A stretch of 64,000 nucleotides of DNA from Desulfovibrio sp. TomC. GTDB lineage: Bacteria; Desulfobacterota; Desulfovibrionia; Desulfovibrionales; Desulfovibrionaceae. Under the pieces are notes generated by a model. It did not search any database and was not told the origin of the DNA. It saw only the letters and a program-made list of their open reading frames with translations. A program made the translations under genes and the position numbers. Numbering within the stretch: the first letter of the stretch is position 1; every line of letters begins with the position of its first letter. Shown one piece after another: positions 1 to 6,587 of the stretch. The stretch spans positions 124,001 to 188,000 of the forward strand of contig NZ_JSEH01000008.1 in the NCBI RefSeq assembly GCF_000801335.2, read 5' to 3'.

Positions 1-1031
1 GCCCGGGAAAATTCGTCGGAAAGAGGACGTGAGGGCAGACCCTGGCGTTTGGCGGCCTGGGCGGCAAAGTAGCCGGCGAAATCGAGGATGTCGTCGGGAT
101 GGCCGGCCAGAGGCGGCAGTTCGATGCCAACGCCCTGCAAACGAAAGAGCAGGTCCTCGCGGAAAAGCCCATCCCGGGCCATGGCCTCCAAATCCTGGTT
201 GGTGGCGGCCACCAGCCGGAAATGGCACGGCGTTTCCTCCAGCCCGCCCACAGGGCGCACCCGGCGTTCCTGGAGCACCCGCAAAAAGGCCTTTTGCACC
301 GACAGCGGCATCTCAGCCACTTCATCCAGAAAGAGCGTCCCGTCGTGAGCCCGCAGCAGCAAGCCTTCGCGTTTGCGATCCGCCCCGGTATACACGCCCT
401 TTTCCGAACCAAACAACACGCTTTCGACAATGGAGGCGGGCAGGGCGGCGCAGTCCACCACCACAAAAGCGCCGCCGCGGCGGGGGCTGCTGTCGTGGAT
501 GGCCCGGGCAAACAGTTCCTTGCCCGTGCCGGTGGCGCCGGTCAGCAGCACGTTGACGTCGCTGGCTGCGGCCCGGGCCGCCTGTTCGACGCACTGGGCG
601 CGTCTGGAGTTGCCGCCGAGGATGCCGGGGAAACGGAAGGCCGCGGCTTGTCCGCTGGCCCTGCCGCGCAGCCGGTGTTCCATGGCGCTGACCAGCGGGG
701 CGGTCATGGTTTTGACCGTGGGCGGCTTCTCGATATAGTCCCAGGCCCCTTGACGCATGGCCCGTTCGGCTCCGTCCGGGTCGCCCCAGCCGGTGATGAC
801 GATGACTTCCGGGCCGGAGGGGGAGCGGCGGATGGCGCTGATGGCATCGAGGCCGTTGCCGTCGGGCATGCGCACGTCGAGAAAGACCACGTCCACCTCG
901 GCGTTGCCGGCCCGGCTGAGTCCTTCGGCCAGTGTCGAGGCCAGGGTCGGGGTATGGCCCAGCCGGCCCACCACCCGGGCCAGGGCGTCGCGGATGGTCT
1001 GGTCGTCGTCGATGATGAGCACGTTGCCCAA
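1..1031 (-). CDS. Sigma-54-dependent response regulator, NtrC family (3' part cut by window edge)
   Basis: This is a transcription activator of sigma-54 promoters controlled by phosphorylation. The visible 343 residues read as an N-terminal receiver domain (acidic DDD triplet near residue 10, phospho-acceptor in VFLDVRMPDG, lysine in YIEKPP) followed by the AAA+ domain. The Walker A reads GATGTGKE near residue 165 instead of the usual GESGTGKE, and Walker B is GTLFLDEVAEM. The sigma-54-contact loop reads GVYTGA (around residue 212) where the family has GAFTGA. The C-terminal HTH would lie beyond base 1. I chose the TTG start at 1031 because GGAGG sits 6 bases upstream; an alternative GTG at 1022 is less well spaced. 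The cognate kinase is not visible here. Confidence 0.9.
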   Translation of the reverse strand, partial: MGNVLIIDDDQTIRDALARVVGRLGHTPTLASTLAEGLSRAGNAEVDVVFLDVRMPDGNGLDAISAIRRSPSGPEVIVITGWGDPDGAERAMRQGAWDYIEKPPTVKTMTAPLVSAMEHRLRGRASGQAAAFRFPGILGGNSRRAQCVEQAARAAASDVNVLLTGATGTGKELFARAIHDSSPRRGGAFVVVDCAALPASIVESVLFGSEKGVYTGADRKREGLLLRAHDGTLFLDEVAEMPLSVQKAFLRVLQERRVRPVGGLEETPCHFRLVAATNQDLEAMARDGLFREDLLFRLQGVGIELPPLAGHPDDILDFAGYFAAQAAKRQGLPSRPLSDEFSR

Positions 1032-1119
1032 GGTGAGCCTCCGGGGCGTGCGGCTGGCCGCAGCGCGTCCCCCTGTTGGGATGACCATCCTAGCCGCGAA
1101 CTGTCAAGGGTCGCAGGCC

Positions 1120-1159
1120 ATGGCCCCGCCGGGTGGGGCTCAGTGCCCGGCGGGGCCAT
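1120..1159. repeat. 14-bp perfect inverted repeat, possible terminator without T-run
   Basis: Arms 1120-1133 and 1146-1159 are exact reverse complements around a 12-base loop. It lies after the stop of the EF-hand gene and before the response regulator start. No T-run follows on the minus strand, so it may act as an RNA-end stabiliser or a weak terminator. Confidence 0.6.
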
Positions 1160-1183
1160 GCGAAGCGCCTTTGAGGCTCCTGC

Positions 1184-1747
1184 TTATTGGCCGACGCCGG
1201 GCTTTCTCGGCCAGCCTTCCAGCCCGAACATGTTGGGCGGCACCACATTATTGACGTTTAAGGCCCGGGCCTTTTCCAGATTGGCCCGGGCGCAGGCGGC
1301 ATCGCCCAAACGCTGGCAGGCCACGCCCAGATTGTAATAGGCAAAGCTCAGGTAGTCCACGCAAAGCGGTTTGGTCACGGCCTGCTTGAGGATCAGGGCG
1401 GCTTCGGCGTTCTTGCCGGCCAGCAGCAGGTTCGTGCCCTGGGCGTACAGCCCCATGCCTTCCTTGGACGAACAGCGCCACCACGCCCTGGTCTTCTTGC
1501 CGGCCGCCTGCCGTCCGCCCATGGCGGCGTATTCGGCCTTGTCGATCTTCCCGTTCTTGTCGAGGTCAATGCGGGCAAAGGCCTCCAGGGTCAGTCCGGA
1601 ATTGAAGACCACGATTTCCTCAAAAACGAGGACGCCGTCCTTGTCCTTGTCCACAGCGGCAAAAGGCGGTTTCTTCCAGGCGTGGGCGGTGGCGGCCAGG
1701 GCCAGGACCGTCAGCAGGACGGCGAGAAGCAACAGCGTGCGTTTCAT
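1184..1747 (-). CDS. Secreted EF-hand / TPR-like protein
   Basis: A 187-residue exported protein of unknown function. It starts with a clear signal peptide (basic MKRT, a run of Leu/Ala/Val, then a likely cleavage after AHA near residue 24). Two EF-hand-like calcium loops follow, DKDKDGVLVFEE and DLDKNGKIDKAE, and then a C-terminal half with TPR-like helices (YYNLGVACQRLGDAACARANLEKA). The ATG at 1747 is preferred over upstream in-frame codons because GGAGGG lies 4 bases before it and the signal peptide begins there. It could be a periplasmic calcium-dependent scaffold; no enzyme motif is visible. The next gene on the same strand is the response regulator, 152 bases away. Confidence 0.8.
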   Translation of the reverse strand: MKRTLLLLAVLLTVLALAATAHAWKKPPFAAVDKDKDGVLVFEEIVVFNSGLTLEAFARIDLDKNGKIDKAEYAAMGGRQAAGKKTRAWWRCSSKEGMGLYAQGTNLLLAGKNAEAALILKQAVTKPLCVDYLSFAYYNLGVACQRLGDAACARANLEKARALNVNNVVPPNMFGLEGWPRKPGVGQ

Positions 1748-1839
1748 GGGTCCCTCCTTCGGCAACAGGGTTGGCAGTCCGATAGGTTCCCATACCACAG
1801 GAGCGGACTTTTGGGCAGTGGGGAGAGCGGCGGCGGCGC

Positions 1840-1865
1840 AAAAAAAAGCGGGCCGAAGCCCGCTT
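1840..1865 (-). terminator. Intrinsic terminator after the SGNH gene
   Basis: An 8-bp GC-rich stem (1846-1853 with 1858-1865) closed by a TTCG loop on the minus strand, followed there by eight T residues. It lies 28 bases past the stop of the gene at 1893-2537. Confidence 0.9.
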
Positions 1866-1892
1866 GATCGCTTTCCACGTCCAGGCCGCCGC

Positions 1893-2537
1893 TCAGTTGG
1901 CGCTGGAGGCCTGCTGCGGCTTCAGGCCGGCCACGGTGTCGGGCCGGGCGAGCACGTCATTGGGCTGGGTGACGTATTTTTCAATGAGCGCCTGCCACAG
2001 CTTGTAGCCGTCGGGGCGCAGATGCACGCCGTCGGTGGTCAGGCTCTCGTTCAAGGCCCCGTTGACCGCGAAATGGCTGAAAAGATCAATGTAGACACAG
2101 TTTGGCATATCGGCGCACAGGGCCTTGAGGCCGCTGTTAAGCTCCATGATTTTCTCATTGGACAGGTCAGGCCGGTTGACCACCGGCAGCACGCTTTGCA
2201 CAAAAATCATGGTCTTGGGCGACCCCTTGTTGATGCGCAGCAAGATCTCGCGGTAGCGGGCCAGGATGGCGGCATTGGGGCTGTAGAGTTCGTTTATGCC
2301 CTCAAGGATGAAGACCTTTTCGGGTTTCTGGCCGACCACCGGTCCCAGGGTCTTGAGAATCTTGGCCGTGGTGTTGCTGACCGCCGCCTTGTTCACCACG
2401 TCTTTAAACAGGCCCATGTGCTTCCAGCCGGCCGTCTGGCTGCCGCCCAGAAAAACCGTCTTGGCCAGTGCATCGGGCACATCACAAATAACCAGCGCCA
2501 CCAAAACGACGCTCATCCGCAACCAGGCCGCAACCAT
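1893..2537 (-). CDS. SGNH/GDSL-type hydrolase, exported, with altered block I
   Basis: A 214-residue protein resembling SGNH-fold esterases. It has an N-terminal hydrophobic segment (residues 5-26), a nucleophile block reading LGGSQT where the family has GDSx, a GINEL segment in the place of the GxND block, and the C-terminal catalytic block DGVHLRPDGY. The serine, asparagine and Asp-His positions are therefore present but the Asp of GDS is replaced by Gly. The ATG at 2537 has a strong purine-rich ribosome site (GGAGAGGGG) just upstream. Such proteins often deacetylate or acylate cell-envelope sugars; the substrate here is unknown. A terminator follows the gene. A second SGNH protein lies at 9099-9863. 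Confidence 0.8.
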   Translation of the reverse strand: MVAAWLRMSVVLVALVICDVPDALAKTVFLGGSQTAGWKHMGLFKDVVNKAAVSNTTAKILKTLGPVVGQKPEKVFILEGINELYSPNAAILARYREILLRINKGSPKTMIFVQSVLPVVNRPDLSNEKIMELNSGLKALCADMPNCVYIDLFSHFAVNGALNESLTTDGVHLRPDGYKLWQALIEKYVTQPNDVLARPDTVAGLKPQQASSAN

Positions 2538-2659
2538 CACTCCCCTCTCCTTACGCATACATCCTTGGCCCTGAGGGCAAACCGACACGGGGCAGCTGGT
2601 AGCATGACTCGAATCGATTGAAAAGAGTCGTTTTCCCCCGGCGGTTGGCTTGTATGCTG

Positions 2660-2688
2660 TTGCGGGCAGGTTCGCAATATTATAGAAT
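2660..2688 (+). promoter_or_regulatory. Candidate sigma-70 promoter for the PilZ gene
   Basis: TTGCGG, 17-base spacer, TAGAAT, in an AT-rich patch about 130 bases upstream of the PilZ start. Sequence match only. Confidence 0.4.
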
Positions 2689-2814
2689 TATGCCAACTTT
2701 CAACATCAGGCAGCACATACATGGCCACTGCCCGGCCATGACACCCTGCAACCGCACCGAACGCCCCGCCGGAGCTTCCGGTGTGCGGGCACGGGCAAAG
2801 AAGTTGTACGCCCG

Positions 2815-3645
2815 ATGACGTCCCCCGCCCCACCCCGACGCCTGCTGGAAGAGGCCATCGCCCAGCGCTCCCGCTGCCATCTGACCCTGCCGGAAGCCAT
2901 TGTCGGCCTCAAGGAACTCGACTGCACCATTTTGGAAGCCTCGACCCGGGGCGTTCTCCTGGAAAGCGTGGGCAAGGCTGCGGCCGGCCCGCACTGGGCG
3001 GGCCTGAAGGTGACCGGCTATTTCCGGGTGCTGGTGCGCCGCCAGACCCTGGAGGAGACCTTTTACACCTTTGACAGCCGCATCCAGGCGGCGGCGGCCA
3101 GTCCGGCCGGACTGGCCCGGCTGCGGCTGGTCGAACCGGACGCCCTGGTGTTTGGCCAACGGCGCAAGAGCCTGCGCCTGGAACCGGAGAAAGACCGGCT
3201 GGAGTCGGCTTTTTTCTGGCGCTATGACCGCAACAACGGCTTCAGCCTGGACGCGCCGGCCCTGCGAACCGGGGATTTCAAAAACGGCTCGGCCCGGTTG
3301 ACCAACCTGTCGGCCGGCGGCTTGTGCCTGGGACTTCGGGCCGGTCTGGCCAGGGAACGCAATCTCCAGGTCGCAGGGGGCGACCGGCTGGTCGTCCACC
3401 TGGAACTGTGCGAACCCCGGGCCGCGGAACCGGGCGAATTCTGGATGGTGGCCAAGGTGCGCCACGTCGAACCGGACCGGGCGAGCCAGGATCTGTTGCT
3501 GGGACTGGAATTTCTGGCCCAGGGCCAGCTCGACGCCCAGGCCGGCAAGATCCGCTGGCAGCCGGTGGAGGGCCACGTCATCGCCGGACTGGCCGACATC
3601 CTCTACCTCTGGGACCTCGACCGGCACCGCGAACGACTGGCCTGA
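2815..3645 (+). CDS. PilZ-domain (YcgR-like) cyclic-di-GMP-binding protein
   Basis: A 276-residue soluble protein. The N-terminal ~105 residues resemble the YcgR-type PilZN domain (GYFRVLVRR, then ETFYTFDSRI). The C-terminal half carries the two PilZ ligand signatures: an arginine-rich RRKSLRL near residue 120 and NLSAGGLCLGL (the DxSxxG-type motif) about 55 residues later. Proteins of this layout bind cyclic di-GMP and act as flagellar brakes or regulators of surface behaviour. The ATG at 2815 is the first codon consistent with the domain. The gene meets the minus-strand membrane-protein gene tail to tail with no spacer at 3645/3646. Confidence 0.85.
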   Translation: MTSPAPPRRLLEEAIAQRSRCHLTLPEAIVGLKELDCTILEASTRGVLLESVGKAAAGPHWAGLKVTGYFRVLVRRQTLEETFYTFDSRIQAAAASPAGLARLRLVEPDALVFGQRRKSLRLEPEKDRLESAFFWRYDRNNGFSLDAPALRTGDFKNGSARLTNLSAGGLCLGLRAGLARERNLQVAGGDRLVVHLELCEPRAAEPGEFWMVAKVRHVEPDRASQDLLLGLEFLAQGQLDAQAGKIRWQPVEGHVIAGLADILYLWDLDRHRERLA

Positions 3646-4599
3646 TTACAGCCCCGGAGCCTCGGCCCGGCGGCGCAGATCGGCCAGGGACAGGCCGCTT
3701 GTGGTCAATACGGTCAGGCCGGCCAGGGTCACAGGGATATACTGGAGCATGTGCAGGGCCAGCCCCACGGCAAAGGCCCGCTCCCGGTCCACGCCGAACC
3801 AGCCCAGGGCCAGCACCGCCGAGGCCTCGTAGACCCCCATGCCCCCCGGCGCGGCCGGCAGGGCGAAGCCCAGGGTGGTCACGGCAAAAAAGGTCAGCAC
3901 CAGGGTCGGGTCGAAGGGGAAGCCGGCCATGAGGCATAACCCAAGAGCCCCGGCGCTTATAAAACCGAGCCAGCACAGGCCGGTCCACCCTGCCAGACGC
4001 AGGAGGAATCCCGCCTGCATCCGCGTTTGCAAAAGCCCGAGCATCTCCCCGGCGAAAAGCCGCAACCGCTGCCCCGGCACCAGCTTCAGGCAGGCATGGG
4101 CCGCCCCGGGGCGCAGTTTGAGCAGCCCCAGAAAGGCCCAGCCCCCGCCGACAATCGCCAGCAGCGGATAGAGGATGAGGCTTTGGCCCAACAGTGCGGC
4201 CACGGCCACGCCCAGGCACAGCAGGGCCGACAGATCGAAAAACCGCTCCCAGAAGACCGCTTCCAGGGCCTGGCCCAGGGAGATCGAGGCCTCCCGGCGC
4301 AGATAGACGGCCTTGGCCATCTCGCCCAGGCGGGCCGGCAGGACATTGTTGACGCCAAGGCCGAGCAGACAGGCCTGCAAACCGGTAGCCGGCGTAATGC
4401 GCGACCCGGTTAAAAACCGCAGACGAAGGCCCGGCACGAGGGTGGTGGCCAAAACAGCCAGGGCGTACAGGAACATGTCCCGGACCCGAAATTCGCCCAA
4501 CGCCTGCCCCAGCCGGGAAAAATCAACGCCCCACAGGGCATAGCCCAGGCAGGCCGCAGCCAGGCCAAAACGGGCAATCAGGGACACAATGCGACGCAT
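3646..4599 (-). CDS. Lysylphosphatidylglycerol synthase TM-region / AglD-like membrane protein
   Basis: A 317-residue multi-pass membrane protein of the UPF0104 / flippase-like LPG_synthase_TM family. Seven to eight hydrophobic helices are visible. Typical family segments are the VPGLRLRFL stretch, GLGVNNVLPARLGEM near residue 80, and PGGMGVYEA near residue 240. It lacks the C-terminal soluble aminoacyl-transfer domain of MprF, so it is more likely a lipid or glycolipid translocator-type protein than a synthase. The ATG at 4599 has GGAAG 8 bases upstream; a TTG seven codons earlier is possible. It abuts the PilZ gene tail to tail. Confidence 0.8.
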   Translation of the reverse strand: MRRIVSLIARFGLAAACLGYALWGVDFSRLGQALGEFRVRDMFLYALAVLATTLVPGLRLRFLTGSRITPATGLQACLLGLGVNNVLPARLGEMAKAVYLRREASISLGQALEAVFWERFFDLSALLCLGVAVAALLGQSLILYPLLAIVGGGWAFLGLLKLRPGAAHACLKLVPGQRLRLFAGEMLGLLQTRMQAGFLLRLAGWTGLCWLGFISAGALGLCLMAGFPFDPTLVLTFFAVTTLGFALPAAPGGMGVYEASAVLALGWFGVDRERAFAVGLALHMLQYIPVTLAGLTVLTTSGLSLADLRRRAEAPGL

Positions 4600-4618
4600 G
4601 GGCGGAACTTCCTTGTGC

Positions 4619-4652
4619 AAAAGGCCATGGAAAAGGTCTCCATGGCCTTTTT
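4619..4652 (-). terminator. Terminator downstream of the cytochrome gene
   Basis: Perfect 12-bp inverted repeat (4619-4630 with 4640-4651) with a 9-base loop and T-runs at both ends. It can work in either direction and lies between the cytochrome stop and the next minus-strand gene. Confidence 0.85.
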
Positions 4653-4673
4653 CGCCGCATCGGGCAAGTCAGC

Positions 4674-4958
4674 TTATTTCTTGGGCAGGGAGGCGTAGTA
4701 GGCAGCCAGATCGGCCATATTTTCGTCGGACTGTTTTTTCATAATGGAGATCATGGCCTTGTTTTCGCCTTTGCCGTCCTTGAAGGCCTGCATTTTGGCG
4801 GTCAGCGCGGCCGCATCCATACCGTCAAGATCACCCTTGCTTTTATGGCAAGCGCATCCCTTGGCCAACTCGCCGCCCTTGGCCGGATCACCTGCCGCCA
4901 GGGCCAATGCGGCCAGACCAAAGACCAGTGCGAGGACAAGCAAACCAATCCGTCTCAT
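4674..4958 (-). CDS. Small periplasmic c-type cytochrome with CxCH heme motif
   Basis: A 94-residue exported protein of the cytochrome c-553 size class. A signal peptide (residues 1-22, ending ALA-A) is followed by KGCACHKSK. The heme-attachment motif is therefore Cys35-Ala-Cys37-His38, with one residue between the cysteines instead of two. The C-terminal part (AMISIMKKQSDEN then LAAYYASL) matches the fold that supplies the distal methionine in class I cytochromes. The ribosome site AGGAGG is 5 bases before the ATG. The reading of the motif is direct from the DNA (codons TGC GCT TGC CAT). It may be a genuine variant, a non-functional heme site or a sequencing slip; see findings. Confidence 0.8.
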   Translation of the reverse strand: MRRIGLLVLALVFGLAALALAAGDPAKGGELAKGCACHKSKGDLDGMDAAALTAKMQAFKDGKGENKAMISIMKKQSDENMADLAAYYASLPKK

Positions 4959-5084
4959 GGAAACCTCCTGGAGAACGTGCGTTGTAAGTGCCCCACAATG
5001 GCCGGGGCCTTGGTTCCTTCATACGCCCTCAGAGAAAAAAGACAATGCTTCCAGTCTGTTTCCCTTGCTTTTCAAAAATTTTTG

Positions 5085-5112
5085 TTGCATTTCCCCCAAC
5101 GCAGGGTAGGCT
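5085..5112 (+). promoter_or_regulatory. Candidate promoter for the DsbA-like lipoprotein gene
   Basis: TTGCAT, 16-base spacer, TAGGCT, ending 38 bases before the start codon. Sequence match only. Confidence 0.35.
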
Positions 5113-5150
5113 TGCACGTTGTGGACATCTCCATGCAAAGGACGTTTCCC

Positions 5151-5948
5151 ATGCTCTCGCGCACTATTTTGGCCCTGCTGTCCCTTGTTTTCCTTGTTGC
5201 CTGCGCTCCGACCGCCAAAGACGCCGGCCTCAAGGACGCCATCAAAGAACATCCCGAAATCGTTCTGGACGCCCTGGGCGAACGGAAGGCAGAGCTCTTC
5301 GCCCTGGTCATGGAAGGTCAGCACGACTTCCAGGACGGCCAACGCCAGGCCCGTCAGGACGCCGAATTCAAAAAACCCCTGTCTCCGGCCATCGATCCGG
5401 CCCGGGCCATGCGCGGCCCGGCCGATGCCGCGACCACGGTGGTGGTCTACTCCGATTTCCTGTGCCCGTACTGTGCCCGGGGCGCGGTGACGCTCGGCGA
5501 ATTCGCCGCCCGCCATCCGGATTCGGTGCGCATTGTTTTCAAGCACTACGCCACCGACGAACTGGCCAAGCAGGCCGCCCTGGTCTACGAGGCCCTGGCC
5601 ATCCAGGACCCCAAGATGGCTTTTGCCTTCCACGACGCCGCCTTTGCCGCCCAAAACGAAATCGAACAAGGCGGGGAGCCGGTGCTCTACGCCCTGGCCA
5701 TCAAGCTGGGAGCCAATGTGAGCCAGCTCAAGCGCGATCTCAAACGGGCCGATCTGGCCAAGCGCATCGACGACGACACGGCCGAGGCCCGGTCCTTCGG
5801 GTTCGACGCCACCCCGACGTTCGTCATAAACGGCGTGTCCGTTCGCGGGGCTGCCCCGCTTGACGAGTTCGAGGATGTGCTGCGCCGGGTGTCCCGCCCC
5901 GGCGGGCAGGAAGCGCCCTGCGCCGCCTGTGACAAGAAAAATTCCTGA
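5151..5948 (+). CDS. DsbA-like thioredoxin-fold lipoprotein
   Basis: A 265-residue envelope protein. The signal peptide ends in a lipobox LVAC with Cys18, predicting a lipid anchor. After a helical linker (about residues 22-90) comes a thioredoxin-like domain with the redox motif CPYC at residues 105-108 (FLCPYCARG) and the cis-proline segment ATPTFVING near the end. These features fit a thiol-disulfide oxidoreductase of the DsbA/DsbG/thioredoxin_4 class. The C-terminus adds a second pair, CAAC, eight residues from the end. The ATG at 5151 is preferred (AAAGGA 8 bases upstream) over an in-frame ATG at 5133. It could help form or reduce disulfides of exported cytochromes such as the divergent neighbour, but that link is inference. 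Confidence 0.87.
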   Translation: MLSRTILALLSLVFLVACAPTAKDAGLKDAIKEHPEIVLDALGERKAELFALVMEGQHDFQDGQRQARQDAEFKKPLSPAIDPARAMRGPADAATTVVVYSDFLCPYCARGAVTLGEFAARHPDSVRIVFKHYATDELAKQAALVYEALAIQDPKMAFAFHDAAFAAQNEIEQGGEPVLYALAIKLGANVSQLKRDLKRADLAKRIDDDTAEARSFGFDATPTFVINGVSVRGAAPLDEFEDVLRRVSRPGGQEAPCAACDKKNS

Positions 5949-5983
5949 TCGCCAAAACCGCGACTGACGAGGCGGCAAGCCCT

Positions 5984-6550
5984 ATGACTGTTGTGCCCAG
6001 ACGGATTGTCCTGCCCCTTGGGTTTGTGGTGTTGACGGCGCTGCTCGTCCTGGCCCCGGGTCGGGGATCGGCCCGGGCGGAACAGCCTGTCCAGCCCCCG
6101 ACCGAGGTCCTCCTTGACGACGCCACGCTGGTGGTCATGCTCGACGACCTCATCAAATACTATGTTGAGGCCCGGCCGGCCGAAAGCCAGATCATCGCCC
6201 TGCTGCCGATCTATGAAAAGAGCAAGGACAGCGCCGAATACAAGAAGCTGCGTTTCCTGTTTGACACCTACCAGAAAGCCACGATCAGCCTCAATAATCT
6301 GGTCGATGTGCTCTATATCTATCTCAAGCTCGGCAACAGCCACGAGAAAGACGTCAACGAGTACGTCGTCAATCGCAGCAAGAACGTCATCACCTTTTTA
6401 AACAGCATGGTCTATCTCCTGACCACCCGCAATCAGGAGCTGGACATCAGCGCATCGAGCGACGTGCAAAAGCTCTACGAAACCTATCTCGTGCGCCTGA
6501 CCACTCTGCTCTACGAACTCAACAAATCTGTCGCGCTGATGGCCAAATAG
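5984..6550 (+). CDS. Exported helical protein of unknown function
   Basis: I do not recognise this 188-residue protein. It has a signal peptide (hydrophobic residues 8-25, cleavage near ARA) and then an almost entirely helical body (DDLIKYYVEARPAESQI, then NLVDVLYIYLKLGNS, ending LLYELNKSVALMAK) without cysteines. It starts 35 bases after the DsbA-like gene and may be co-transcribed with it. It ends tail to tail with the hybrid kinase gene, with only 37 bases between. Confidence 0.7.
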   Translation: MTVVPRRIVLPLGFVVLTALLVLAPGRGSARAEQPVQPPTEVLLDDATLVVMLDDLIKYYVEARPAESQIIALLPIYEKSKDSAEYKKLRFLFDTYQKATISLNNLVDVLYIYLKLGNSHEKDVNEYVVNRSKNVITFLNSMVYLLTTRNQELDISASSDVQKLYETYLVRLTTLLYELNKSVALMAK

Positions 6551-6587
6551 CGGCCGACAGCGCCCGCGCCCCCCCCCAGACGCGGCC

